Shown: piece by piece, positions 1-4,965 of the stretch
Layout: every line of letters begins with the position of its first letter
How positions within the stretch are numbered: the first letter of the stretch is position 1
NCBI GenBank assembly: GCA_003565055.1
Contig: PXDM01000373.1
Location: 1 to 5,270, forward strand
Direction: 5' to 3'
DNA length: 5,270 nucleotides
Source of the DNA: Paracoccaceae bacterium
Lineage (GTDB): Bacteria > Pseudomonadota > Alphaproteobacteria > Rhodobacterales > Rhodobacteraceae
Position numbers and translations under genes: made by a program
Notes under the pieces: generated by a model
Databases searched by the model: none
Told to the model about the DNA's origin: nothing
What the model saw: only the letters and a program-made list of their open reading frames with translations

Positions 1-645
1 ATCCCCGGCGGCTCGGGCATCATCACCGGGCGCTTCACGGTGGAGGAGTCGACCCGTCTGGCGGTGCTGCTCCGATCCGGCGCGCTGCCGGCCGAGATGA
101 TCTTTCTCGAGGAGCGCACCGTCGGGCCGGAGCTGGGGCAGGACAGCATCGACGCAGGCCGGATCGCTGCGATTGTCGCGATGATCGCCGTGCTGGGCTT
201 CATGCTGGCGAGCTACGGCATTTTCGGCGTGATCGCCAATATCGCGCTGATCCTCAATGTCTCGATGATCTTCGCGCTTCTGTCGCTGATCGGGGCCACG
301 CTGACCCTGCCGGGCATCGCCGGGATCGTGCTGACCATCGGCATGGCGGTTGATGCGACCGTGCTCATCTTCGAGCGCATACGCGAGGAGATGCGCAGCG
401 CGAAGGGGCCTGCGCGCGCCATTGAGCGCGGCTATGAAAAAGCGCTCTCGGCCATTCTGGATGCCAATATCACCACCTTCATCACCGCGCTGATCCTGTT
501 TGCAATGGGCTCCGGGCCCGTGCGCGGCTTTGCCGTCACGCTGGGGCTCGGGATCATCACCTCGGTCTTCACAGCACTCTTGGTCACGCGCTTGATGATG
601 GTCATGTATTTCGAGCGCGCGCGCCCGAAAACACTCGTGATCTGA
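1..645 (+). CDS. secD: Protein translocase subunit SecD (C-terminal part, 5' truncated)
   Basis: SecD is the inner-membrane RND-type partner of SecF and uses the proton motive force to help release exported proteins on the periplasmic side of SecYEG. The frame is open from base 1, so the start and the first part of the protein lie outside; 214 residues and the TGA stop are visible. Visible family signatures are the end of the periplasmic domain (GALPAEM, then EERTVGPELGQDSI, about bases 88-153), followed by several hydrophobic membrane helices. The conserved RND segment GMAVDATVLIFERIREE lies at about 340-390, with its conserved Asp at 352-354, and the late signature GSGPVRGFAVTL at about 508-543. 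Most SecD proteins I know read VDANVLI; here the Asn is Thr. The C-terminus is short and basic, as usual. secF starts 11 bases downstream, so the two are surely co-transcribed. No frameshift is seen. Confidence 0.97.
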   Translation: MPGGSGIITGRFTVEESTRLAVLLRSGALPAEMIFLEERTVGPELGQDSIDAGRIAAIVAMIAVLGFMLASYGIFGVIANIALILNVSMIFALLSLIGATLTLPGIAGIVLTIGMAVDATVLIFERIREEMRSAKGPARAIERGYEKALSAILDANITTFITALILFAMGSGPVRGFAVTLGLGIITSVFTALLVTRLMMVMYFERARPKTLVI

Positions 646-650
646 GGGGG
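644..650 (+). promoter_or_regulatory. Ribosome binding site of secF
   Basis: The purine run GAGGGGG overlaps the secD stop codon and ends six bases before the ATG at 657. This favours ATG 657 over the in-frame TTG at 651, which directly abuts the purine run and would leave no spacing. Confidence 0.7.
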
Positions 651-656
651 TTGCGC

Positions 657-1628
657 ATGAGACTTAAACTTGTTCCGCAAGACACGGCGATTGATTTCTT
701 CCGCCATTGGAAGACGACCTTCGGCGCCTCGATGATCGCGATGGTGCTCTCCATCGTGGTGTTTTTCATCATGGGGCTGAATTTCGGGATCGACTTCCGG
801 GGCGGCACCTCGATCCGGACCGAGGCGCAGGCGCCCGTCGATGTGGGCGCCTACCGCGCGGCCATCCTTCCGCTCGATTTCGGGGATGTCGCGATCACCG
901 AAGTCTTCGACCCGTCCTTCGGCCCGGATCGCAATGTGGCCAGTGTCCGCATTCAGGCGCAGGAGGGCACGGAAGCGATCACCACTGAACAGATTAACGC
1001 GGTGCGTGAAGCGCTCGTCGCCGTTGATCCGACCCTGACCTTCGCCGCGGTCGAATCCGTCGGCCCCAAAGTCTCGGGCGAGTTGATCCGCTCGGCGGTC
1101 ATCTCCATCGTTCTGGCGCTCGCAGCGGTGCTGTTCTACATCTGGCTGCGTTTTGAGTGGCAGTTCTCGGTGGGCGCTGTGGCGGCACTGGTGCATGACG
1201 TGGTGCTCACCATCGGCATTTTCAGCATCCTGCAAATCCGTTTCGATCTGGCGATCATCGCGGCGCTGCTGACCATCGTCGGCTATTCGCTCAACGATAC
1301 GGTCGTGGTCTTCGACCGGGTGCGCGAGAACCTGATCAAATACAAGAAACGCCCGCTGAAAGAGGTGCTCACGCTCTCGATCAATGAAACCCTCTCGCGC
1401 ACGGTCATGACCTCTGTGACCACACTGCTGGCGCTTCTGGCACTGTTTATCCTGGGCGGGGACGTGATCCGGGGCTTCGTCTTCGCGATGATCTGGGGCG
1501 TGATCGTGGGGACCTATTCCTCGGTTTTCGTGGCCTCGGCGGTGCTGTTGCGGCTGGGGGTCAAGCGCGACTGGTCGAAGAATTCCGGCGATACGGCCGG
1601 CACGCAATTCGGTGTGAAGGAAAGCTGA
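657..1628 (+). CDS. secF: Protein translocase subunit SecF
   Basis: SecF pairs with SecD in the inner membrane and drives the late, proton-motive-force-dependent stage of Sec export. From ATG 657 it is 323 residues, a normal SecF length. In order: a short cytoplasmic start, a first membrane helix (about residues 23-42), the family signature NFGIDFRGGT (42-51), a small periplasmic domain, VGPKVSGEL (136-143 region), and then membrane helices from about 145 to 300. The RND motif GYSLNDTVVVFDRVREN spans about 209-225, with the conserved Asp at 214, and the SRTVMTS segment lies near 248-254. The C-terminal tail is short and hydrophilic. The start is set by a GAGGGGG site six bases upstream; the TTG six bases earlier is less likely. 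It follows secD by 11 bases and its stop is separated from the next ATG by one base. Confidence 0.97.
   Translation: MRLKLVPQDTAIDFFRHWKTTFGASMIAMVLSIVVFFIMGLNFGIDFRGGTSIRTEAQAPVDVGAYRAAILPLDFGDVAITEVFDPSFGPDRNVASVRIQAQEGTEAITTEQINAVREALVAVDPTLTFAAVESVGPKVSGELIRSAVISIVLALAAVLFYIWLRFEWQFSVGAVAALVHDVVLTIGIFSILQIRFDLAIIAALLTIVGYSLNDTVVVFDRVRENLIKYKKRPLKEVLTLSINETLSRTVMTSVTTLLALLALFILGGDVIRGFVFAMIWGVIVGTYSSVFVASAVLLRLGVKRDWSKNSGDTAGTQFGVKES
1617..1624 (+). promoter_or_regulatory. Ribosome binding site of the Mth938-like gene
   Basis: AAGGAAAG lies inside the last codons of secF, five bases before ATG 1630, and supports that start. Confidence 0.6.
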
Positions 1629-1629
1629 G

Positions 1630-1986
1630 ATGCACCTCTCGGAGATTGATTTCGGATCGCGGCAGCCCATTGAGGGCTACGGCCCCGATTTCTTTCGCCT
1701 CGGAGGGCAAGCGCATCCCGCACCTGTGATCTTCGTGCCCGGTCAGGTGCTGCCCTGGGGCGGCTACGCGGATCATGCGGCGCTTCTGGCGCTCGCGGGG
1801 CGCGTGGATGTGCTGCTGATCGGAACGGGCGGGCAGATCGCCCATATCCCGCAGGACCTGCGCGCCGCATTGGAAGAGGCGGGCCTGGGCGTCGAGGCGA
1901 TGGACAGCACGGCAGCGTGCCGGACCTATAACGTCCTGTTGTCCGAGGCGCGGCGCGTCGCCGTGGCGCTGCTCCCGGTTGGCTGA
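1630..1986 (+). CDS. Mth938-like domain protein (DUF498 / NDUFAF3 family)
   Basis: This is a small soluble alpha/beta protein of 118 residues with no signal peptide or membrane helix. It carries the family's recognisable features: an N-terminal IEGYGPDFFRL block (14-24), a central strand and glycine turn VDVLLIGTGG (59-68), and the C-terminal block GVEAMDSTAACRTYNVLL (87-104) followed by strand RRVAVALLPV. The mitochondrial relative NDUFAF3 is an assembly factor for respiratory complex I; the bacterial function is not established, and no catalytic residues are evident. The gene starts one base after the secF stop with a good ribosome binding site, so it is part of the sec operon. A similar small ORF sits between secF and helA in Rhodobacter capsulatus (recalled as orf124). 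Family assignment is firm; any role in membrane-protein or respiratory-complex assembly is inference from the human homologue and the neighbours. Confidence 0.9.
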   Translation: MHLSEIDFGSRQPIEGYGPDFFRLGGQAHPAPVIFVPGQVLPWGGYADHAALLALAGRVDVLLIGTGGQIAHIPQDLRAALEEAGLGVEAMDSTAACRTYNVLLSEARRVAVALLPVG

Positions 1987-1995
1987 GGGCGGCCA

Positions 1996-2043
1996 ATGAG
2001 TATTTCTGGCAAGAAAATGCAAGTGTTTGGATCCGTGGCATGA
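1996..2043 (+). other. Possible 15-codon leader ORF coupled to ccmA
   Basis: An ATG at 1996, preceded by a purine-rich GAGGGCGG (1985-1992), opens a frame encoding MSISGKKMQVFGSVA and stops with TGA at 2041-2043. That TGA overlaps the ccmA ATG (2040-2042) as ATGA, the usual arrangement for translational coupling. ccmA itself has only a weak GGA at 2029-2031, eight bases before its start, so ribosomes finishing this micro-ORF could supply its initiation. The peptide resembles nothing I know and may matter only by being translated. It could also be chance, since a 15-codon ORF is short. Confidence 0.35.
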
Positions 2044-2663
2044 GCCTTGTCGTGACCGCTCTCGCTTGTGCGCGCGGCGGTGTGCCCTTGCTCGAAGGCG
2101 TGAGTTTCAACTTGCGCCCCGGCGCGGCGCTGGTGCTGCGCGGTCCAAATGGCTGCGGCAAGACCACGCTCCTGCGTTGTGTCGCCGGTCTGCAGCCCGC
2201 GCTTGCGGGCGAGATCGAGGCCGCGCCCGACGCCATCGCCTACGCTGCCCATGCTGACGGGATCAAGGCCACACTCAGCGTCGCGGAGAATCTGCGCTTC
2301 TGGGCCGCGATCTACGGGACGACGGAGATCGAGACCGCGCTGGAGCGCATGAACCTGGCCGCGCTCGCAGATCGTGCGGCGCAGAACCTCTCGGCCGGGC
2401 AGAAACGGCGGCTGGGGCTTGCGCGGTTGATGGTCACAGGGCGGCCTGTCTGGGTGCTCGATGAGCCGACCGTGTCGCTCGACATGGCCTCGGTCGCGCT
2501 GTTCGGGGGCGTCGTGCGCGATCATCTGGCGCGCGGCGGCATGGCGCTGATTGCGACGCATATCGACCTCGGCCTGCCGGAAGCGGAGCTGCTGGACCTC
2601 ACGCCCTTCAAGGCGCAACTGCCCGCACTGGGGTCCGGTGATTTCGACGAGGCCTTCCTGTGA
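2040..2663 (+). CDS. ccmA: Cytochrome c maturation ABC transporter ATP-binding protein CcmA
   Basis: CcmA is the cytoplasmic ATPase of the CcmABCD complex; its ATP hydrolysis releases haem-loaded CcmE from CcmC/CcmD. The 207-residue product is full length for CcmA and has every ABC motif: Walker A GPNGCGKTT (35-43), the CcmA-typical HADGIKATLSVAENL stretch around the Q-loop position (71-85), signature LSAGQ (117-121), Walker B VWVLDEP (137-143), D-loop SLD (146-148) and switch His 174 in IATH. The Q-loop glutamine is not obvious in the usual place; the family often has HADGIK or HQPGIK here. The start is ATG 2040, with no alternative in-frame start just upstream. The ribosome binding site is poor, and a micro-ORF ending across the start may compensate. 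The stop overlaps the ccmB GTG by four bases. The gene is called helA in Rhodobacter capsulatus. Confidence 0.96.
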   Translation: MSLVVTALACARGGVPLLEGVSFNLRPGAALVLRGPNGCGKTTLLRCVAGLQPALAGEIEAAPDAIAYAAHADGIKATLSVAENLRFWAAIYGTTEIETALERMNLAALADRAAQNLSAGQKRRLGLARLMVTGRPVWVLDEPTVSLDMASVALFGGVVRDHLARGGMALIATHIDLGLPEAELLDLTPFKAQLPALGSGDFDEAFL

Positions 2664-3316
2664 TCGCGCTGCTGACCCGCGATCTGCGCCTCGCCTTGCG
2701 TGCGGGCGGCGGCTTCGGGCTGGGGCTTGCGTTTTTCCTGATCATGGCCGTGCTGGTGCCGCTGGGCGTCGGGCCAGAGCCTGCGACCCTGTCGCTGATC
2801 GCGCCCGGCATCCTCTGGGTCGGGGCGCTTCTGGCCTGCCTCTTGTCACTCGACCGCATCTTCGCGCTCGATTTCGAGGATGGCTCGCTCGATCTGCTGG
2901 CCACGGCCCCGGTGCCTCTGGAAGCGGTCGTCACGATCAAGGCGCTGGCGCATTGGCTGACGACGAGCCTGCCGCTGGTGCTGATCTCGCCGGTGCTGGG
3001 CCTGCTGTTGTTCCTGCCCGCAGAGGCCTATCTCTGGCTGATCCTGTCGCTCATGCTGGGCACCCCGGCGCTGTCGGTGATCGGCACCTTCGGGGCGGCG
3101 CTGACTGTGGGTCTGAAGCGCGGCGGATTATTGCTGTCGCTTCTGGTCCTGCCGCTCTATATTCCGACACTGATCTTCGGCGCGGAGGTGGTCAGTCGCG
3201 GCGCGATGGGGCTCAGTGTCGGCACGCCGTTGGCGCTTCTGGCAGGGATCACGGCGGGGTCGGTCGCGATCCTGCCCTTTGCATCCGCGCTGGTCTTGCG
3301 GATAAATCTTCGGTGA
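2660..3316 (+). CDS. ccmB: Haem exporter membrane protein CcmB
   Basis: CcmB is the integral membrane partner of CcmA in the haem-handling CcmABCD complex. It begins at GTG 2660, overlapping the ccmA stop (GTGA), and is 218 residues, the usual CcmB size. About six hydrophobic helices are visible (roughly residues 20-37, 45-64, 100-119, 124-142, 156-174 and 190-214). Family signatures are VPLGVGPEP (33-41), LSLIAPGILWVGALLA (44-59), the cytoplasmic stretch DRIFALDFEDGSLDLL (65-80) and LPLYIPTLIFG (164-174). The overlap with ccmA implies translational coupling and equal production of the two subunits. It ends with a short basic tail (LRINLR). The 51-base gap before ccmC is the longest break within the ccm block apart from the one before ccmA. 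Confidence 0.95.
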   Translation: MIALLTRDLRLALRAGGGFGLGLAFFLIMAVLVPLGVGPEPATLSLIAPGILWVGALLACLLSLDRIFALDFEDGSLDLLATAPVPLEAVVTIKALAHWLTTSLPLVLISPVLGLLLFLPAEAYLWLILSLMLGTPALSVIGTFGAALTVGLKRGGLLLSLLVLPLYIPTLIFGAEVVSRGAMGLSVGTPLALLAGITAGSVAILPFASALVLRINLR

Positions 3317-3325
3317 AACGCAACC

Positions 3326-3342
3326 GGGCTGGCTTGCAGCCC
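3326..3342 (+). other. Small hairpin in the ccmB-ccmC gap
   Basis: GGGCTG (3326-3331) and CAGCCC (3337-3342) form a perfect 6-bp stem with the 5-base loop GCTTG. A T-tract does not follow (next bases CCTCATGG), so it is not a convincing terminator. It could stabilise or separate the ccmAB message from the downstream genes, or be chance in GC-rich DNA. An overlapping alternative stem GGCT/AGCC (3331-3334 with 3338-3341) is possible. Confidence 0.35.
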
Positions 3343-3367
3343 CCTCATGGGATGATAGTTGAAGCAC

Positions 3368-4099
3368 ATGGCATCTGTCTGGGAATACGCGAACCCGCTG
3401 AAATTCATGCGCACCACGGATTGGCTCTTGCCAGCTGTGGCCGTGGCGGCTGTGGTTGTGACGGCCACAGGGCTCATCTGGGGGTTTTTCTTCACGCCGG
3501 ATGATTTCCGTCAGGGCTCAACGGTCAAGATCATCTTCCTGCATGTGCCTGCGGCGATGATGGCGATCAATGCCTGGGTGATGATGCTGGTCGCCTCGCT
3601 GGTCTGGCTGATCCGACGTCATCACGTCAGCGCACTGGCCGCCAAGGCCGCCGCCCCGGTCGGTTTGGTGATGACCCTGATCGGGCTGATCACGGGGGCG
3701 GTCTGGGGTCAGCCGATGTGGGGGACATGGTGGGCCTGGGATCCGCGACTGACCTCCTTCCTGATCCTGTTCCTGTTCTATCTGGGCTATATCGCACTCT
3801 GGTCGGCCATTGAGGACCCGGATACAGGCGCGGACCTGACCGCCGTCCTCTGCCTCGTCGGCTCGGTTTTCGCCGTGCTGTCGCGCTATGCGGCGATCTT
3901 CTGGAATCAGGGCTTGCATCAGGGGGCGTCCTTGTCGGTTGCGCCGGGTACGCGGATGGATTGGACCTACAAGGCGCCGCTCTATGTCTCGATGACCGGA
4001 TTCGGACTGATCTTTCTGGCCCTTGTGCTGGCGGGCACGCGGACTGAAATCCGGGCGCGACGCATGAAGGCGCTGGTGGCGCGGGAGCGGATGGCATGA
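3368..4099 (+). CDS. ccmC: Haem-handling membrane protein CcmC
   Basis: CcmC binds haem at the periplasmic face of the inner membrane and attaches it to the chaperone CcmE. From ATG 3368 the protein has 243 residues, close to the usual length of about 245. The tryptophan-rich haem-handling motif WGTWWAWDP is at 118-126, and the two expected haem-ligand histidines are His 59 (IIFLHVPAA) and His 184 (NQGLHQGAS). Six membrane helices fit roughly at 20-42, 58-82, 95-113, 128-147, 158-178 and 205-224. The start could instead be TTG 3359, adding three residues. ATG 3368 is preferred because the family commonly opens with a short Met-Ser/Ala-x-Trp-Glu-Tyr-Ala-Asn-Pro segment, which begins there; its ribosome binding site (GAAG) is weak. 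The stop overlaps the ccmD ATG. Confidence 0.95.
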   Translation: MASVWEYANPLKFMRTTDWLLPAVAVAAVVVTATGLIWGFFFTPDDFRQGSTVKIIFLHVPAAMMAINAWVMMLVASLVWLIRRHHVSALAAKAAAPVGLVMTLIGLITGAVWGQPMWGTWWAWDPRLTSFLILFLFYLGYIALWSAIEDPDTGADLTAVLCLVGSVFAVLSRYAAIFWNQGLHQGASLSVAPGTRMDWTYKAPLYVSMTGFGLIFLALVLAGTRTEIRARRMKALVARERMA

Positions 4100-4254
4100 T
4101 GCCCGATCTTGGTCGCTACGCGCTGGAGGTAACGCTGGCCTATGGCGTCTCGCTGGGGCTTATCGTGGGGCTCGCGCTGCTCTATTGGGTGCGCGCGCGC
4201 AGGTCGCGCCGCCAGTTGGAAGAAATCGAAACTCGCCGAGGAAAAAATGGGTAA
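4096..4254 (+). CDS. ccmD: Haem exporter accessory protein CcmD
   Basis: CcmD is a tiny membrane protein that stabilises the CcmABC complex and is needed to release haem-CcmE from CcmC. The ORF encodes 52 residues, the size recalled for HelD of Rhodobacter capsulatus. It has a short polar start (MMPDLGRYALEV), one membrane helix from about residue 12 to 32 ending in LLYWV, and a charged cytoplasmic tail rich in Arg and Glu (RARRSRRQLEEIETRRGK). This matches the family pattern of a conserved Tyr near the N-terminus, a single helix and a basic tail. ATG 4096 overlaps the ccmC stop as ATGA; the next codon is also ATG (4099), so a one-residue-shorter product is possible. The end overlaps ccmG by eight bases. 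Identification rests on position and architecture more than on sequence motifs, which are few in this family. Confidence 0.88.
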   Translation: MMPDLGRYALEVTLAYGVSLGLIVGLALLYWVRARRSRRQLEEIETRRGKNG

Positions 4255-4789
4255 ATTCAAGCCGTTGATGTTCCTGCCACCCGCACTTTTCGTGGCGCTG
4301 GCCGCGCTGTTCTGGTTCGGGAACATGCGCGAAGACCGCGACAGTTTGCCCTCCGCGCGCGAGGGGCAGCAGGCGCCGGGGGTGGTGGTGACGCAGCTTG
4401 GGGACAAGGACACCTTTGATGATGACGCGCTGCGGAGCGGAGAAGTGACGCTGGTCAATTACTGGGCGTCCTGGTGCGCGCCGTGCAGGGCAGAGCATCC
4501 GCTCTTGGAGGAACTGGCGCAGGATGTCCCGGTTTTCGGGGTCAACTATCGCGATCAACCGGACCGAGCCCTTGATTTCCTTGATGAATTGGGCAATCCC
4601 TTCGCCGGTCTGGTCGCCGATCTGCCCGGCCGCATGGGACTGGACTGGGGCCTTTATGGGGTGCCGGAAACCTATGTTGTGGCGGGTGATGGCACAGTCA
4701 TGCTGCGCTTTGCAGGGCCGATCACGCGCGATGTGATCGCCAACCGCATCAACCCCGCCATCGAGCGCGCACGGGCGCATACGCAATAA
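4247..4789 (+). CDS. ccmG: Thiol:disulfide interchange protein CcmG (DsbE/HelX)
   Basis: CcmG is a membrane-anchored periplasmic thioredoxin-fold protein that passes reducing equivalents from CcdA/DsbD to apocytochrome c (or CcmH), so that CXXCH thiols are free for haem ligation. The 180-residue product has a basic N-terminus (MGKFK) and one uncleaved signal-anchor helix (about 7-25). A thioredoxin domain follows, with active site WASWCAPC (Cys 77 and Cys 80), the CcmG-typical GVNYRD (98-103) and the cis-proline loop GVPETYVV (138-145, Pro 140). ATG 4247 is chosen because GAGGA (4238-4242) lies just upstream and the signal anchor begins immediately after. The frame is open further upstream to 4142, but that part overlaps ccmD and would not give an exported protein. 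The start overlaps the ccmD stop by eight bases. It is the last gene of the operon. Confidence 0.96.
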   Translation: MGKFKPLMFLPPALFVALAALFWFGNMREDRDSLPSAREGQQAPGVVVTQLGDKDTFDDDALRSGEVTLVNYWASWCAPCRAEHPLLEELAQDVPVFGVNYRDQPDRALDFLDELGNPFAGLVADLPGRMGLDWGLYGVPETYVVAGDGTVMLRFAGPITRDVIANRINPAIERARAHTQ

Positions 4790-4814
4790 ATCCGGTCTGA
4801 AATATCACGTCAGA

Positions 4815-4826
4815 TCAATGCATTGA
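4815..4826. repeat. Perfect 12-bp palindrome downstream of ccmG
   Basis: TCAATGCATTGA is its own reverse complement. It lies 25 bases after the ccmG stop and three bases before the terminator stem. It could be a protein-binding site or simply add to the RNA structure at the 3' end. It is not the FNR box TTGAT-N4-ATCAA. No downstream plus-strand gene is present for it to control. Confidence 0.45.
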
Positions 4827-4829
4827 ATG

Positions 4830-4854
4830 GGGTTTTTCACAGGCTGAAAAACCC
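4830..4854 (+). terminator. Likely terminator of the sec-ccm operon
   Basis: GGGTTTTTCA (4830-4839) pairs perfectly with TGAAAAACCC (4845-4854) around the 5-base loop CAGGC. The stem is followed by TTTCATGTTTTT, an interrupted T-rich tract. It lies 40 bases beyond the ccmG stop, between convergent genes. The broken T-tract and AT-rich stem make it an imperfect intrinsic terminator, but position and perfect pairing support the call. The rest of the 4790-4955 gap is visibly more AT-rich than the genes and holds no ORF I can support. Confidence 0.65.
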
Positions 4855-4946
4855 TTTCATGTTTTTGGGATGTTTCACGGATGTCACGCGATTCTTTTTT
4901 CGCCTGATGAAATCGTTTTTCATTTTCGACGGAAGCAAAGAGCGGA

Positions 4947-4965
4947 GCGTGAGCGTCACTCACGC
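4947..4965 (-). terminator. Stem-loop at the 3' end of the minus-strand gene
   Basis: GCGTGAG (4947-4953) pairs perfectly with CTCACGC (4959-4965) around a 5-base loop that contains the minus-strand TGA stop (4956-4958). Read on the minus strand, the stem is followed by TCCGCTCTTTGCTTCC, which is pyrimidine-rich but has no clean T-run. It is a possible weak terminator or 3'-end stabilising hairpin. Confidence 0.35.

Noticed and set aside
432..1670. Long open frame on the minus strand (412 codons) opposite secD/secF
   Set aside because: Its product is rich in Arg, His, Asp and Gln with no domain pattern, typical of the antisense frame of GC-rich coding DNA. It is fully covered by two well-recognised genes on the other strand.
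1514..2236. Minus-strand open frame (240 codons) spanning the secF end, the Mth938-like gene and the ccmA start
   Set aside because: Pro/Arg/Ala/Ser-rich composition without domain features, lying over three plus-strand genes.
1926..2618. Open frame on the minus strand (230 codons) opposite ccmA
   Set aside because: Low-complexity charged composition and complete overlap with an ABC ATPase that has all its motifs; it is a shadow frame.
2551..3504. Plus-strand open frame (317 codons) across ccmA, ccmB and ccmC in another frame
   Set aside because: It is Arg/Ala/Gly-rich and crosses three genes and the ccmB-ccmC gap; an out-of-frame reading of GC-rich genes.
4142..4246. Upstream extension of the ccmG frame to 4142
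   Set aside because: It overlaps ccmD, gives a charged N-terminus before the signal anchor and has no good ribosome binding site; ATG 4247 has one and begins directly before the anchor.
4907..4923. Weak hairpin ATGAAA / TTTCAT in the gap after ccmG
   Set aside because: The six-pair, nearly all A-T stem is too weak to call and is expected by chance in this AT-richer gap.
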